The notes beneath the pieces were generated by a model. It was not told the DNA's origin and ran no database searches. It was given only the letters and a program-made list of their open reading frames with translations. The position numbers were made by a program, and so were the translations under genes. A stretch of DNA of 47,513 nt from Intoshia linei. Its lineage: Eukaryota > Orthonectida > Rhopaluridae. Location of the stretch: NCBI GenBank assembly GCA_001642005.1, contig LWCA01000146.1, positions 1-47,513 on the forward strand, given 5' to 3'. This document shows positions 12,001 through 36,631 of this stretch, piece after piece (position 1 is the first letter of the stretch; each line of letters opens with the position of its first letter).

Positions 12001-14544
12001 GTAAGACAATTTTTCCATGAGGGCTTGAAATGGTATTTTTAATTAAATTTTATTAGTGGTGGAATTTTTGCAATAGTAAATTTTTAATATTATAAAATCA
12101 TATTTTCATAGTAATAACCTAAATCAAATACAGATATGTCTCAATTTTTTTCGGGAAATCCCGGGAAATCTTAAAAATCCTGGAATTTTTGTCCCGGTGT
12201 TTTTCTCGTCACAATCACTAAGTTAACACAAAAAATTTCAACCTGAGAAACTGACGCCTTCGCGGTCAAAACAGTATTTTAGTATTTTTTTTTTTTTATT
12301 TCGAAACTATTTTATTTACAACAAAAATAAAATAATTAACGGGTTACAATTAAAAAAACAAATTATTCTAATACAGCTTATTCCCGTTGATATAAATAAA
12401 AAATTTCAACCCCAAAAATCTACCATTCCCGTGAAAAATAATTTTTTATATATTATCAACCAATATTTTTGAAATGTTTGGATTAAAATTAAAAATAAAA
12501 ATAATCATCCTACAATTTCCAAAAAAAATGTGTATTGAACGTCTATACATTTTCAATAAAGAGATATGAATGAAAATGTCCTAAATTAATTCCTGCCGAT
12601 TTTTTTCATTGGTACGCAATTTTTCATTTTTAAAAAGTTTAAAATCATTTTGTACTAAATCTATAACAAAGTACTACAAAGCAAAACTTTGTTATTATCA
12701 TTTTTATATATTACAATGTTGGTAAAATTCACCCGAAATATGTTTTTAAAGTGATGATTTCGTTAATTATTGATAAAAAATATTTTTTACTCATCGAAAG
12801 CAGATACTAAATATATACCATAACATTCAAAAAATAAGTACCGGTAGTTACAATTTTATTTTTTCTAGAATTTAATCTATTTATCACAAATTTTAGGATT
12901 GTATTGTATTTGCTTTATTTTTAAAATTATACACTCATTCTCTCTAATAAATTACAAAAATGGGATCTCAAAACTGTTTTTAAAATTTTTTACACAAATA
13001 TTAACAAAATAAAATTAAAAGTTATGTGAAATGACCGGTTCCTAGGTGAAACAAGTTTTGAAACCATTCGTTTAAACAATTGATAATAGTGAATAGTAGT
13101 AGTTTTTGATAGAATTAAAAAAGTCTGACCTCGGCAGAGTTAGGTGCTGTTTGTACGTAGTACATAAAATTATATAGCAATTGAAAATGAAAAATTTAAA
13201 TTTCTTTCATTATCCACATTACAATAATCATTATAATGAATTCATTATTTTTGATAAATGCATAAATAATAATTTATACATGTAATAAATGTATTTTTTA
13301 GGTTAAAACATTACAAAGTTCAAAATTCATAAATCCACATTTTATTATCTTATAAAACTAAATTTTTAAATATTGATATATAAATCAAAACTAGACATAC
13401 AAATAGAAACAATTCAAAGACTTTTATGTGTAGACAGATATTGGAAATATATATTTATATATATACAATCTTTATATAATTTCAAAATTTAAACAACATA
13501 ATCAAAATATCATTTTGACAAATTTATCCGAGTTAAAAATCAACATTTTGATAATGTACTGTATTAATTGTGTTCAATACATGTCAATATACCATAGGAT
13601 AAACGACACAGTTTATTCAAAAATTTATTTCCTAATATAAACCATAAATAAAAAAATTTATAACCCTAAATTATATAATTTACAAACGAATCTAAAAATC
13701 TCAAGAAACAAAAATAAATTATTGCATCGTATCAGAAATAGAATTATCCATCATTTTATAAAATTAGATACATTTTCTTAAGTATACACAACATTTCATG
13801 TCATATTTAAAATATGATAAATATCATGTAAGTCACAGCATTTGCTGGAAATACCACACTAAACATGTGCTACCGAAATCTATTTATATCAATAGTTTAA
13901 TTTACAATAGAAACTGATAGTGACATTAATGGGTTAAAAAGTTGAAATTATAGTTGAAAAGTAAATTAATTTCTTCCACAGGAATAAATGTTATGCACAA
14001 ATTTTTATACAAATTTTTCAGGTACTATAAAAATTGCTACACTTAATTCATCACTAAAAATATTCACTTTTATATCCATATAATGTAAAATAATATTAAA
14101 GAAATGCAATTAAAAATAAAATCTAAATTTTTTAATGGACTTTGGGCTCATATGGATCGCGTTGAAAATATCTGATTTAAATCATGATTCAAAGTGTCCA
14201 GTGCACACTGATGGCTACATTTGTGACATAATGTATAATAATTATAATTAGGAAATATAAAAATAAAGAAACCTTGTGGAAATTTAAAAGACGTTTGATT
14301 AATATAAGATTCAAATGTATCTGATTTTCTACCAGTCGGTAAAATATTATTTCCATTAGATTGTAATTCAAACTGTTGTGAAACGAGCTGTTTCATTTCA
14401 TTACAAAATTGTTGATTACTAAGAAAAGAAGAAACCCTTTGACGGGACAACATCTCTTTAACGTCCAAAATTACATTTGCTGGTTTCTTTGACTTGGTTA
14501 TATTTTGCACCATTACAGATCGATCTATGTTAATGACAATATAC
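6077..14544 (-). CDS. ADD: Adducin (spectrin-actin membrane-skeleton protein), at least nine exons
   Basis: Adducin caps actin filament ends and recruits spectrin at the plasma membrane. Exons on the minus strand: 14544-14273, 9269-9127, 8965-8879, 8106-7366, 7330-7194, 7074-6614, 6552-6511, 6432-6344, 6178-6077. All nine join in phase. The first exon matches the adducin head (EMLSRQRVSSFLSNQQFC). Next come AKLASVYRLLYLYGW, the class II aldolase-like fold (VIHVRTDETLLISALKCG) and LDDLGYRTGYPY. The neck and tail follow, and the last exon gives the MARCKS-related Lys cluster KKKRFRTPSFMKRKRQ just before the stop, with a Ser that is a typical PKC site. Relative to the usual fold, the second His of H-x-H and the His of RNHG are replaced (HVR, KNDG). 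The start is unresolved: either Met at 14512 or an upstream exon. One intron (7331-7365) is 35 nt and another (9270-14272) is 5003 nt. Confidence 0.88.
8335..8600. repeat. Interspersed repeat family C, copy 2
   Basis: This copy lies in the 772-nt adducin intron (8107-8878). Landmarks shared with 1905-2200 are GTTCCAAATTGAACA, AAAAAATTATATTCGTAAATATCATAA, GGCTATATGACACTAC and AAAATTTTTTGGAG. The open frame across 8319-8633 is simply stop-poor repeat sequence and resembles no protein. Confidence 0.55.
10051..10774 (-). pseudogene. Truncated, frameshifted poly(A)-binding-protein (PABPC-like) copy in an adducin intron
   Basis: Read on the minus strand from ATG at 10774. RRM1 begins NSLYVDDL and ends RIMWSFRDPSIRKNGVG, the hallmark RRM1-RRM2 linker, but about 20 residues of the domain are missing. 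RRM2 follows ([33 protein letters not shown]). A frameshift at about 10345 moves to another frame (MIRLNGTRLT..FIPRSKR). A second shift at about 10255 leads into RRM3 (NNVYFENF..GEIFSCKICISN..KKFGFVCY). The copy then stops at 10051, so RRM3 is incomplete and RRM4 and the MLLE domain are absent. No intron-sized gaps separate the pieces, so these are lesions rather than splice sites. Intronless structure fits a retrocopy, although loss of the 3' rather than the 5' end is unusual. It lies sense to adducin. Confidence 0.8.
10775..10860 (-). repeat. Heptanucleotide microsatellite (A6G on the PABP strand) directly before the PABP-like ATG
   Basis: On the plus strand, eight perfect CTTTTTT units run from 10780 to 10835, followed by irregular CTTTT/CTATTTT/CTTTTT variants. 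On the minus strand this is an AAAAAAG ladder ending immediately before the ATG of the PABP-like copy. PABP mRNAs of other animals carry an A-rich 5'-UTR tract that binds the protein and represses its own translation. This tract has the composition and place of such an element, later expanded as a microsatellite. Confidence 0.85.
11010..13172. mobile_element. Long-TIR element family A copy in the adducin intron, interrupted by a hAT element
   Basis: The right terminus at 13131-13172 reads CTCGGCAGAGTTAGGTGC..TGTACGTAGTACATAA. The subterminal landmark (GTCTATACATTTTCAATAAAG, then TTCCTGCCGAT) is at 12540-12600. The inner part 12230-12420 (GACGCCTTCGCGGTCAAAACAG, 22 nt with variants) mirrors the arm of the complete copy at 21060-21230. 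The interior 11010-11350 matches, in reverse, 33150-33450 and 39350-39700. The left terminus is not found, so the copy is incomplete. No transposase is visible apart from that of the inserted hAT element. Confidence 0.6.
11359..12220 (-). mobile_element. Non-autonomous hAT element with exact 8-bp target duplication, copy 1
   Basis: The ends TAGTGATTGTGA and TCACAATCACTA are perfect 12-bp inverted repeats. They are flanked by the direct repeat AGTTAACA (11351-11358 and 12221-12228), the 8-bp duplication typical of hAT. On the minus strand it retains only the tail of a hAT transposase dimerisation domain (RNFSTASNFLTKRKPRLK at about 11643-11700, then a worn SINIMCVLKNFF). Near the ends are CCCGGGAAAT and GGGAAATCCCGGGAAATC palindromic tracts. 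It is inserted into a family A element, hence younger than it. A sister copy is at 37637-38318. Confidence 0.85.
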
Positions 14545-15439
14545 CTAAATATGGTAGATAAACAAAATATTGCTTTATATTTTGTATGCTTGAATAATTT
14601 CAACTTGGGTAACAAGGTTATTATCCAAAAAAATCAATAAACCAGTTAGAGGTATAAACAAATTTATAAGAGTGAAAAATATAAAGCAAATTAAAAAAGC
14701 TTAATATATCCGACATCAATTGAAAATTTAGCTACATTATCATGACAATATTGGATTGAAGCACATGTATTACTCTACATTTGTCAATCGAATAAAAAGT
14801 TTATAATAATTAAAAACAAGTCTAGTGTCCCAATCCAATATGCCTTGAGTAAACCTTTCAATTTAGTTTGACTTGTAGTTTCTATTCCAGAATTCTTAGT
14901 TACTGACATAAATCACTAAACATTTCTATAAAAATAGATTAAAATTTAGTACAATATCTGACTAATTTGTATTGAATTATTTTATAAATGCAAAATTTAA
15001 AAAAATATTACATTAAGCAGTTCAGTAAATCAATACATTTATAATTATTTATAAATTATAATACAAATTTTATTGTATACACAATTTATTTTGAATCAAA
15101 CTGGTATCATTATATAGTTTATTACTTTATTTCATGGAATTTTATTGACCATAAACCGCATTTATTATTAAAAGATTAAATTATAATTGATAGTTATTTT
15201 TATTTTAATTGTAAAAATTACTAAGCTTTGTTTATCAAATTTTTAATTTCGCGTTAAATTTGTTAATCGAACGATAGATGCATTCAGTTATGAATCATTT
15301 TATCGAATTATAATTATCTACGAATGTATTGTCAATTCTGAATTTAGTTTATTTTCATCCTTTGTTATTTCAATTAACTTACTTTTACATTAATTCTTGT
15401 ACAAAATTTCAATTATAAATTGTATAATAGTGATGCACC

Positions 15440-15870
15440 TAGATTTCGAGGCCACCGAAAATGAAAAATAGGCCCGTAAATAAATGAACACGTGATGCGT
15501 AGTGTCATATACACCTAACCACTTCTTAAGACTCAATTTAGTACAGAAAATAGTTATGATATTCAAGAATATTATATCATTTATTATAAATAATATAATA
15601 TAAAAATTTAATTATTTATTATTTTTTTATTATTTATTTAATTTTTTTTTATTATTTTTTTTTTATATTTTTATCATAAATTTTGTTCAAAATGAACAAA
15701 ATCAAAATAGACCCAAAAATTCGCAAACGACGTGTAATGCCATATATACCTTTATGTAGATACGGACGTGGTATTTTAAAATTGACAAATAAAATAGTTA
15801 TAATATTCAAAAATATATAATTCTCTCAAATGCTCAATTTCAAAAAATGAAATCCGAATTTCACAAAAAT
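15440..15870. repeat. Interspersed repeat family C, two adjacent reverse-oriented copies
   Basis: Copy 3 (about 15440-15620) has GAGGCCACCGAAAATG, GTAGTGTCATATACACC and TAGTTATGATATTCAAGAATAT. Copy 4 (about 15680-15870) repeats the order with AAAATAGACCCAAAAATTCG, GTAATGCCATATATACC and TAGTTATAATATTCAAAAATAT. The separating stretch 15590-15670 is nearly pure A/T. No protein is encoded. Confidence 0.5.
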
Positions 15871-15987
15871 AGAAACACGAAGAAAGGTCACATACCCGAT
15901 AGATTCATTACTACATTCATAGATATATTACTACAGTTGCGATATGAATTAAACTAATTACTCTTACTAATATACATTATTTACCAA

Positions 15988-16530
15988 CTAGCTTGACTGT
16001 TATGTACTACGTACAAACAGCATCAAGGTCTGCCGAGGGGACATTTTTATTCTACCAAAAATAAATTTAATAAGAAAATAATAAGAAATAAGAAAATCTA
16101 ACATAAAAATGATACTATTCAGTATTATTACTCTTTTAAAGGAGTGAGTCCCAAACTAATTTCACGAGGACCCATTCCCATTACCTTTTAATTTAAAGTG
16201 AATTATTCCACCTTAATTTTATTTTGTTAACATTTGAATAAAAAATTTTAGAAAAAATTAAAAAGAATTAATATATTCAGTATCTGCTTTCGATGAGTAA
16301 AAAATATCAATTTTGTATCAATAATTAATGGAATCAGTACTTTAGAAAGATATTTCGGATGAATTTTACCAACATTGCAAAAAATGGTAATTGAAAATAA
16401 ATTTTGTACAAAGTGAATTTAAATTTTTTGAAAAATTGCGCAGCAATGAAACAAAATCTGAAGGAATGAATTATATAGATTTCCACCCATATTTCTTTAA
16501 TGGAAATGTGTAGACGTTATTCAATTGATA
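15988..16530. mobile_element. Family A left terminus with subterminal arm
   Basis: It begins ACTAGCTTGACTGTTATGTA at about 15988, continues through ACTACGTACAAACAGC and GGTCTGCCGAGGGG, and reaches the subterminal landmark (TCTGAAGGAATGAATTATAT, then GGAAATGTGTAGACGTTA) at 16460-16520. This matches the arm at 20173-20880 of the complete copy. No matching right end lies nearby, so this is a truncated insertion. Confidence 0.6.
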
Positions 16531-16917
16531 TAAACATTAATAATTGCACTTCATAAGTTTTTCATTTCATGGGATTTTCGTCTCATCAGAATCAATCATA
16601 TTAATGATTAATTAATAATATTGTAAATAATATAATTAAAAATTTTATATTAACTACAAAAATATTTGAGTTTTTTTGAAAAGAATGTTACCTTTAAACC
16701 ATTTTTTTTATTTTTCATTTTATTTTATACTATTTTTAAAATTTATTCAAAAATTGCTCAAAAAACCCGTTAAAATCAGATACAAAAAATTTCTCTTGAA
16801 ATCTGGTTAAAAAATTACTCAAAAAACCCTGTTAGAATTTGGTCAAAATAATTACTCAAAAAAAGACCAGTTTTTCAGTTTTTCATGATTTATTTTTTTA
16901 TGAAAAATAAAATTATG

Positions 16918-17411
16918 TTATATAAAAATATATCTACAGTGAGGCCTCTCAATACGCGATTCACCAACTATTTTGCGCGATGAGATCATATACCTTGAAA
17001 TAAAAGAGGATAACCACCCCGCTGAAGCTTTAAATTCAAGCTTATTAAAGCGTTTTGATATTTCCAATGCTTTTTCTTTTAATATTTCATCATTCACGGA
17101 AATATTACGGTTTCTTGGATTTTGAAACCATTCGTAAAGAATTGAGTCAATTTCAACTGTTTTTCGAAGAACCGGATTTCTAATTTGTAGGGGATTTACA
17201 GTTTCACACAAAATTGATTCTTGATTGGATAAGAGTTTATTAACTAGACCTAATAATATATATTTGTTAAAATATTTTAGTACCTAGAAATATATTGTGT
17301 TTAGAAGCAAGAAACCGCTGAGTAGAACATTTATCTTCATTAAATAATTTAATTAGTTTCTTTTTGTCATTAATTGTTAGATCATTTCTTTTTCTTCTTT
17401 TATTTGTGTTC
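16918..17411 (-). CDS. Tigger-derived DNA-binding-only protein (double HTH, CENP-B type), spliced
   Basis: ATG at 17411 opens MNTNKRRKRNDLTINDKKK, a CENP-B/Psq-type N-terminal helix-turn-helix (LIKLF..STQRFLASKHNIF). A 34-nt intron with GTACTA..TATTAG ends (17283-17250, by eye) restores one continuous frame. A second, CENPB-type HTH follows (DSILYEWFQNPRNRNISV, EKALEISKRF, FKASAGWLSSFISRY). The ORF crosses the transposon TIR (GESRIERPHC) and stops just outside the element at 16918. The product would be about 153 residues with no stop or frameshift, but it has no catalytic domain. It would be expected to bind the element's own TIR. Whether it is expressed is unknown. It could be a recent deletion derivative or a domesticated CENP-B-like factor. 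Confidence 0.65.
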
Positions 17412-18249
17412 ATAATAAAAAAATAAAAAAATGTAAATATCACGGTAAACGAACAATAAAAAATGTGTCTTGTAAATTAACTTCATTTTTTGTTAAATCA
17501 TTTAAATTAATGCAATGTAGTTTTAAGTTTAAATTTGATAATATTTAGATTTTAATGAATAGTTTTAAATATTAAGTATATAAAAATATGTTCATTGTTC
17601 AAAAAGGACAATGTTCATATCAAAAAATATTTTTTCATATGAACCTCAAACGTTTTTAACAAATTAAAATTGTCGTGTTCACATTGAGCTAAGTTCATAT
17701 TCTAGGGTGTTCATACAGAAAAGAATTGACTGTACAGTAAAATATCGAAAAAAGCAAAATTCAACTAACCAAAACAATATAATACAATTATATAATACAA
17801 CAATGTAGAATAAAATTAATATAATAATATATAATTATTATCTTAAAAATACAAACAACTAAGAATTGTTTTCATTTTTTATTTATTTGTAGAAATCGAA
17901 TTATTTTAAATTTTTCTGTGAAATTTAATCTTGATCTCTTTTTGTTCGTCATATTCTATACAAAATTGTTATGCTTTAAAAAAGTTAACTATATTACAAA
18001 TCGTATGTAAACTTTGAATTAGTTGTTTTAAATAAGAATAGAATAAATTATGAAGTAAAATTAACGATAAAGTAAAATATAGAATTAACTAAATTATAGT
18101 ACCCTAGTGCTACCATATTTTTGTATAAAATTTGAATTGAAAATTTAAGTTAAATTTGTGGCGGTATTGAGAATTTTCCTTATAAGTTTGCTACAAAATT
18201 GATAAATAGTGGCGGTATTGAGAGTTGGCGATATTAAGAGGCCTCACTG
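16937..18249 (-). mobile_element. pogo/Tigger-type DNA transposon, catalytic domain deleted
   Basis: The left end CAGTGAGGCCTCTCAATA (16937) and the reverse complement of the right end (CAGTGAGGCCTCTTAATA, ending 18249) form a TIR. Each is flanked by TA (16935-16936 and 18250-18251), the pogo/mariner signature. Subterminal repeats of GTGGCGGTATTGAGA occur at about 18159 and 18210. The element is 1313 bp and encodes on the minus strand only the N-terminal DNA-binding part of a Tigger transposase; the DDE catalytic part is missing because the ORF runs directly into the TIR. A non-coding 0.8-kb leader occupies the rest. Confidence 0.85.
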
Positions 18250-18743
18250 TAATTATTCTAAATTTGATCAAATGAAAAAAAAACATTTGACTGTGAATAA
18301 AAAAATTTATCGTGATACATGTTCTATAGTCTCACGTAATAATAAAGAATTTTAATAATGTTTCAAACTTACTATAATGGGATTTACGATAACGACACAA
18401 AATTTGTGTGCGTTATGGTAAGACTTGACTGTACTTTGAATTGATTATACAAGCTTTCGAAATTGAAAAACAAATAAGAAATGGCATAAAGACTCGATAC
18501 GAATCAACCTAAACATAATTTATATTCTCAAAAGCATATCAACACTTAAAATGTAACCTAAAATATTTTTATAGATCATATTGTTAAAATGTTTACGTTA
18601 CTAAACTACTATAGAGACTATATTTAACTAGTAAAAAGTGGGAATAGTCATTATTTAAAAAATTAAATTCATTAATTTGAAATCAAAGAAAAAAGATGAA
18701 AAAATGATTTTTTATTTTGATTTTATAAATTAAATTGAGCCTC

Positions 18744-30946
<12,203 letters not shown>

Positions 30947-30984
30947 TATTACTTGTAAAATTTTTATTTATACACCTTGTTGAA

Positions 30985-30990
30985 AATAAA
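30985..30990 (+). promoter_or_regulatory. Probable poly(A) signal of PI4KA
   Basis: AATAAA 39 nt after the PI4KA stop codon, followed by a T-rich stretch (TTGTTTTC). AATAAA is common by chance in this A+T-rich sequence, so support is positional only. Confidence 0.45.
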
Positions 30991-31218
30991 TTGTTTTCAA
31001 AAATTGTAGTTTTATAAATTGACAATACATGCACAAACCAATTCATAAAGATATATTGCCCCAGAAAAATATAAATCCATACTATACAATTGAAGTCAAT
31101 TGTAAATTTCCGTTCAATTGAGATTGGTTTAATTAATCTCATTTACCAAACATTGTAACAAGTTTAAACTGGGTCAACTTTAGATTTTTAAAAAATACAA
31201 TATATTTACGACAAGATA

Positions 31219-32094
31219 ATGTGTAATGAAAGAATAACAGTGGCTGAGTGTATGTATTGGGACATTGGAAGATCCCGAAATGTGGAAAGGTACAATGGAA
31301 ACCATAATAAAATCAATTTTCGTAAAAATGAACAAAAACAAATGAGAAACCACTGTAAAAGAATTAAAAATGGTCGAATTGTAAATCAAGAAAAAAAGTA
31401 TGGCAAAGACATGAAATTAAGAGAAATGACATTAATTCCTCAAAAAAATGACAAGATTGCAATTACACTAGAAGGAGCTTATTTAAATCATCCAATTAAA
31501 CAGAACGTTCGCAATCAACGGCCCAATTCGAATTACTGTAATCGTGCACCTAAAAGAAATTCAATGAACAATTGGTGCGAAAACTGCGATTGTAATAAAT
31601 GCGTAAAATGTAATGGAAATGAATGTTTGGTTGATCGGAACTCTCCCATATCACAACATTCTCAAAATTTTAATTGTGTACGGAAATCGAAAAATGCACG
31701 CCCAAAAACATCACCTGCATATGTACGATCGAACGCAAAATACCAACCTGACTATTGCACAAGTGTTGAAAAAAGAATACGCGAACCAAAATTGTTTGAT
31801 GGAACAGAATTGAGATGTCAAATGACTAAATCTTCTTTATTAAGATTCATGTACAATAACCCCAATCTAACTGATTCAGCTTTTCAAATGTGGCAAATAA
31901 CTGGAAAAAACAATGCCTATCTAAAACGTTCAATAGACCAAGACGTTATTCATCATAATATGAATTTACTAAATCACCAGATGCCTCATGATTGTCAAAA
32001 AGAACATGGAATGGCATATAAAACAAAAAAAGAAAATTATCGACTAACCGTCGATTCTAGTAAACCAATTAACATAAAATTCTTTTTATCGTAA
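31219..32094 (+). CDS. Uncharacterised basic protein with a short Cys cluster, single exon, 291 residues
   Basis: ATG at 31219 opens an uninterrupted 291-codon frame that begins 273 nt after PI4KA on the same strand. The product is strongly basic and Asn-rich. Around residues 118-134 it has a compact cluster WCENCDCNKCVKCNGNEC, which could bind metal. The second half has RPKTSPAYVRSNAKYQPDYC and a possible helical segment (KSSLLRFMYNNPNLTDSAFQ). There is no signal peptide or membrane helix. I do not recognise the family. The cluster is not a standard zinc finger. An AATAAA at 32141 follows the stop. Confidence 0.6.
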   Translation: MCNERITVAECMYWDIGRSRNVERYNGNHNKINFRKNEQKQMRNHCKRIKNGRIVNQEKKYGKDMKLREMTLIPQKNDKIAITLEGAYLNHPIKQNVRNQRPNSNYCNRAPKRNSMNNWCENCDCNKCVKCNGNECLVDRNSPISQHSQNFNCVRKSKNARPKTSPAYVRSNAKYQPDYCTSVEKRIREPKLFDGTELRCQMTKSSLLRFMYNNPNLTDSAFQMWQITGKNNAYLKRSIDQDVIHHNMNLLNHQMPHDCQKEHGMAYKTKKENYRLTVDSSKPINIKFFLS

Positions 32095-32140
32095 TATAAT
32101 TTACAATAATTATAAACTTTTTTCAAATGCAAATGTAGAC

Positions 32141-32146
32141 AATAAA
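32141..32146 (+). promoter_or_regulatory. Probable poly(A) signal of the unknown 31219 gene
   Basis: AATAAA 47 nt beyond the stop at 32094, between two convergent genes (the next stop on the other strand is at 32161). Positional support only. Confidence 0.4.
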
Positions 32147-32160
32147 TATATTACAAATGA

Positions 32161-32552
32161 CTAATATCTAAAATTCCTCTGCCTTTGACGGTTTTGATGT
32201 TCATATCTGTCGTATTTTTCTTTTTTATAGCCATTCTAAATTTAATTTTAAATTAAAATTTGCTTCAATCTACCTGATCGTCTGGGTAGGTATTTGAATC
32301 GAAATTTGGGCCTTGAGTTTCTAGATTTAATTGTAATTAGTATAAAAAATCACAGTACGCGATCTTAATTCGATTCTGGATGGTACATTGTGGTAGTTTT
32401 CTAAATAAAGTTTTAAAATACATGCAAAATTTCACAAAGAAGGCAAGATTTAAATAAAACAATAATAAAATACCTTGGTGGTAAGGCATCCTTTGGTCAA
32501 ATTGAGAATTTTCATGTTTTGATGCGTGTTCTATCTTAATAATTAAAATTGT
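32161..32552 (-). CDS. Three spliced exons of a basic C-terminal tail, possibly the WDR33 3' end
   Basis: Minus-strand exons 32552-32474, 32320-32274 and 32235-32161 join in phase across introns of 153 and 38 nt with GT..AG ends. They encode HASKHENSQFDQRMPYHQ, then ETQGPNFDSNTYPDDQ, then NGYKKEKYDRYEHQNRQR and RNFRY-stop. The Arg/Tyr/Gln-rich end is typical of RNA-processing proteins. WDR33 lies 1.8 kb upstream on the same strand, and its exon 7 lacks the long Arg/Gly/Pro-rich tail seen in animal WDR33. This suggests the same gene with a transposon-filled intron (32553 to about 34340). The obvious donor near 34360 (ACCG|GTTTTT) is phase 1, while this exon needs phase 0, so the link is unproven. 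Confidence 0.55.
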
Positions 32553-32648
32553 CTGTAAAAAAATCGTAATTTATAACCAACTTAACACTCAATTTAGTGT
32601 TGCTGAAAGTGTCAACTTTTAAGTTAAAAAAACACTAATTCCTTCTCA

Positions 32649-32890
32649 CCGTGTCCGTTCACATAATCATAAATCAAATGATCATAAATCAAAAGACCGG
32701 ATTTATTTTGTTTAAGTTTAAATTAAATAATTCATTAACTAGTTCATTTAATTTAGACTACAGACCCAAAGTTAAAACTATAATATTAAGATACCATATT
32801 ATACCTACAAACCATATTACAAAAAAAAATAAAAATATTCTCTAGTGTGAACACTATAAAATATTTTTTATCCAATTCAATTTACTATAT
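32649..32890. mobile_element. MITE-like hairpin repeat, inverted copy 2
   Basis: Reverse-oriented relative to copy 1 (3172-3475). GTGTCCGTTCACATAATCAT matches the copy 1 end ATCATTTGAACGGACACA in reverse, and AAGATACCATATTATACCTA matches TAGGTATAATATGGTATCTT exactly. The central hairpin (32831-32868) has innermost pairs TAGTGT/ACACTA around a GA loop. Confidence 0.65.
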
Positions 32891-34329
32891 TAAGTTTAGT
32901 TAACAGACAAACATGACAGATAATTGCTCCATAGCTTAATTTTTAATTATTTTAGTTATGTGAACCGTGGTAATGTAATGTGAAAAAATGAAATTATATT
33001 ACAGCGCCACTCAAGAAGGTTAAAAAAATTCAAGGTCAATTAACGGTTTCACATTCAATGACTCATATATGAATCATTCAAAAATTTTTAAAAAATGGAA
33101 TTGTTTATATATAAATCATTTAAAAAATTTTAATACTTAATTTCAAAAATCCAACAATTGAGAGTGTTAACGAGGTATAACTGTATCATCGGTAATTTTT
33201 TTTTAAATTCTAGGGGGATTTCATTTTTTAAAAAAATGGCAATCTGTGGTTTTGATCATGAAAATTATATTTTTGAGGTTTCCATTTATGATAATGCTTA
33301 TGATTTTAAAAACTATCCGACAATTTATGTTGTATAAAATTCTAGGATTCTTTTAATTTTTACATAAAAAGGGTAATTTGTGATTTTGGCTGTGAAGAAA
33401 TAATATTGAAAGTTATCATAATATTGATGAATTTAAAATGTTTTATCAGAATGGGTATCCTAACTTATATAAAAGGAAACGCGATTTTTGATTGTGTCTG
33501 TGTGTGTTCTACTTAATTGAAATAACTACCACTCATAGAATTTTTTAAAGACCACATTTCAATTACAGTTTTTTCCGGGAAGTATAAGATAAATTTCAAC
33601 CTCCCAATTTCACATCTTACGGGTCAACATTTTTTTTATAATTCTAGAACTGGTTTTATTTTAAATTTTAATTTCAAAAGTCTAACAATTTTACTAAAAA
33701 TAAAAATTTGCCGACCATTAACCCTTAAGAGGAAAATCCAGTTTTACCAAACCTTTAAGAAAATTTCATCCTTAGGAACTTAAAAAGAAAAATCCACTTT
33801 TATCAACCCTTTCGGGAAAATGCCACTTTTACCAACTATGACATGCGATTCTAAAACACGCTCTTTTCATTTTGGTTATTGAATTTAATTGCTCTATGCA
33901 AACATATTCCACTCAGTCAAGTTTTTTGCATTAGATAAAATTTTATTACCTTTATCCTTATTGAATTGAAAGTATTATTGAAGTGTATATTTTATGTATT
34001 GTATGGGTTACTGTGAATTTATATAAATATATAAGTACACAAGATTTATAAAATCGCATAAACTATTTCATAAAAGATAAAAAATAGTAATTTGTCCAGT
34101 TTTAATAATATGTAAAAGTGGAATTTTTCCTTAAGGGTTGGTTTATTTATGGACTAAACTAAAGCCTCTAGTATAAAATTTAATAAATCATTTTTTTAAT
34201 TTTTTTTATATAAATTTCAGTGATTTTATAAATATAAAATAAATAAACAAGCAAAACGTTTTTTTTTAAAAAAATCAAAACAAAACGATCAAGTAAAACC
34301 ATTATTAAATATGCAATTTAAATTATTCA
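32891..34329. repeat. Repeat-rich stretch between the tail exons and WDR33
   Basis: 33150-33450 (TTTTTTAAATTCTAGGGGG, TTGATCATGAAAATTATATT, CTGTGAAGAAATAATATTG) matches 39350-39700 and the reverse of 11010-11350. 33475-33640 (AACGCGATTTTTGATTGTGT, AATAACTACCACTCATAGAA, ACATCTTACGGGTCAA) matches the interior of the family A copy at 21690-21840. 33705-33850 contains the AACCCTTAAGAGGAAAATCC type repeat. These look like family A interior fragments. No host coding sequence is seen. Confidence 0.6.

Positions 34330-36631
<2,302 letters not shown>

Larger units (their letters stand above)
14545..18743. other. Divergent 5' flanks of adducin (-) and PI4KA (+)
   Basis: No further host gene is supported here. 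A short ORF on the minus strand starting at an ATG near 14909 (MSVTKNSGIETTSQTK) could be an adducin first coding exon, but its only GT donor is out of phase with the next exon. Repeats fill much of the region: two family C copies (15440-15870), a family A terminus (15988-16530) and the pogo element (16937-18249). At 18360-18432 there is another inverted-repeat end (CGTTATGGTAAGACTTGACTGTA) that looks like a solo transposon terminus. Confidence 0.5.

Noticed and set aside
14821-14909. First coding exon of adducin starting at 14909
   Set aside because: The frame is attractive, but its GT donor leaves phase 1 while the next exon needs phase 2, so it was not included in the gene model.
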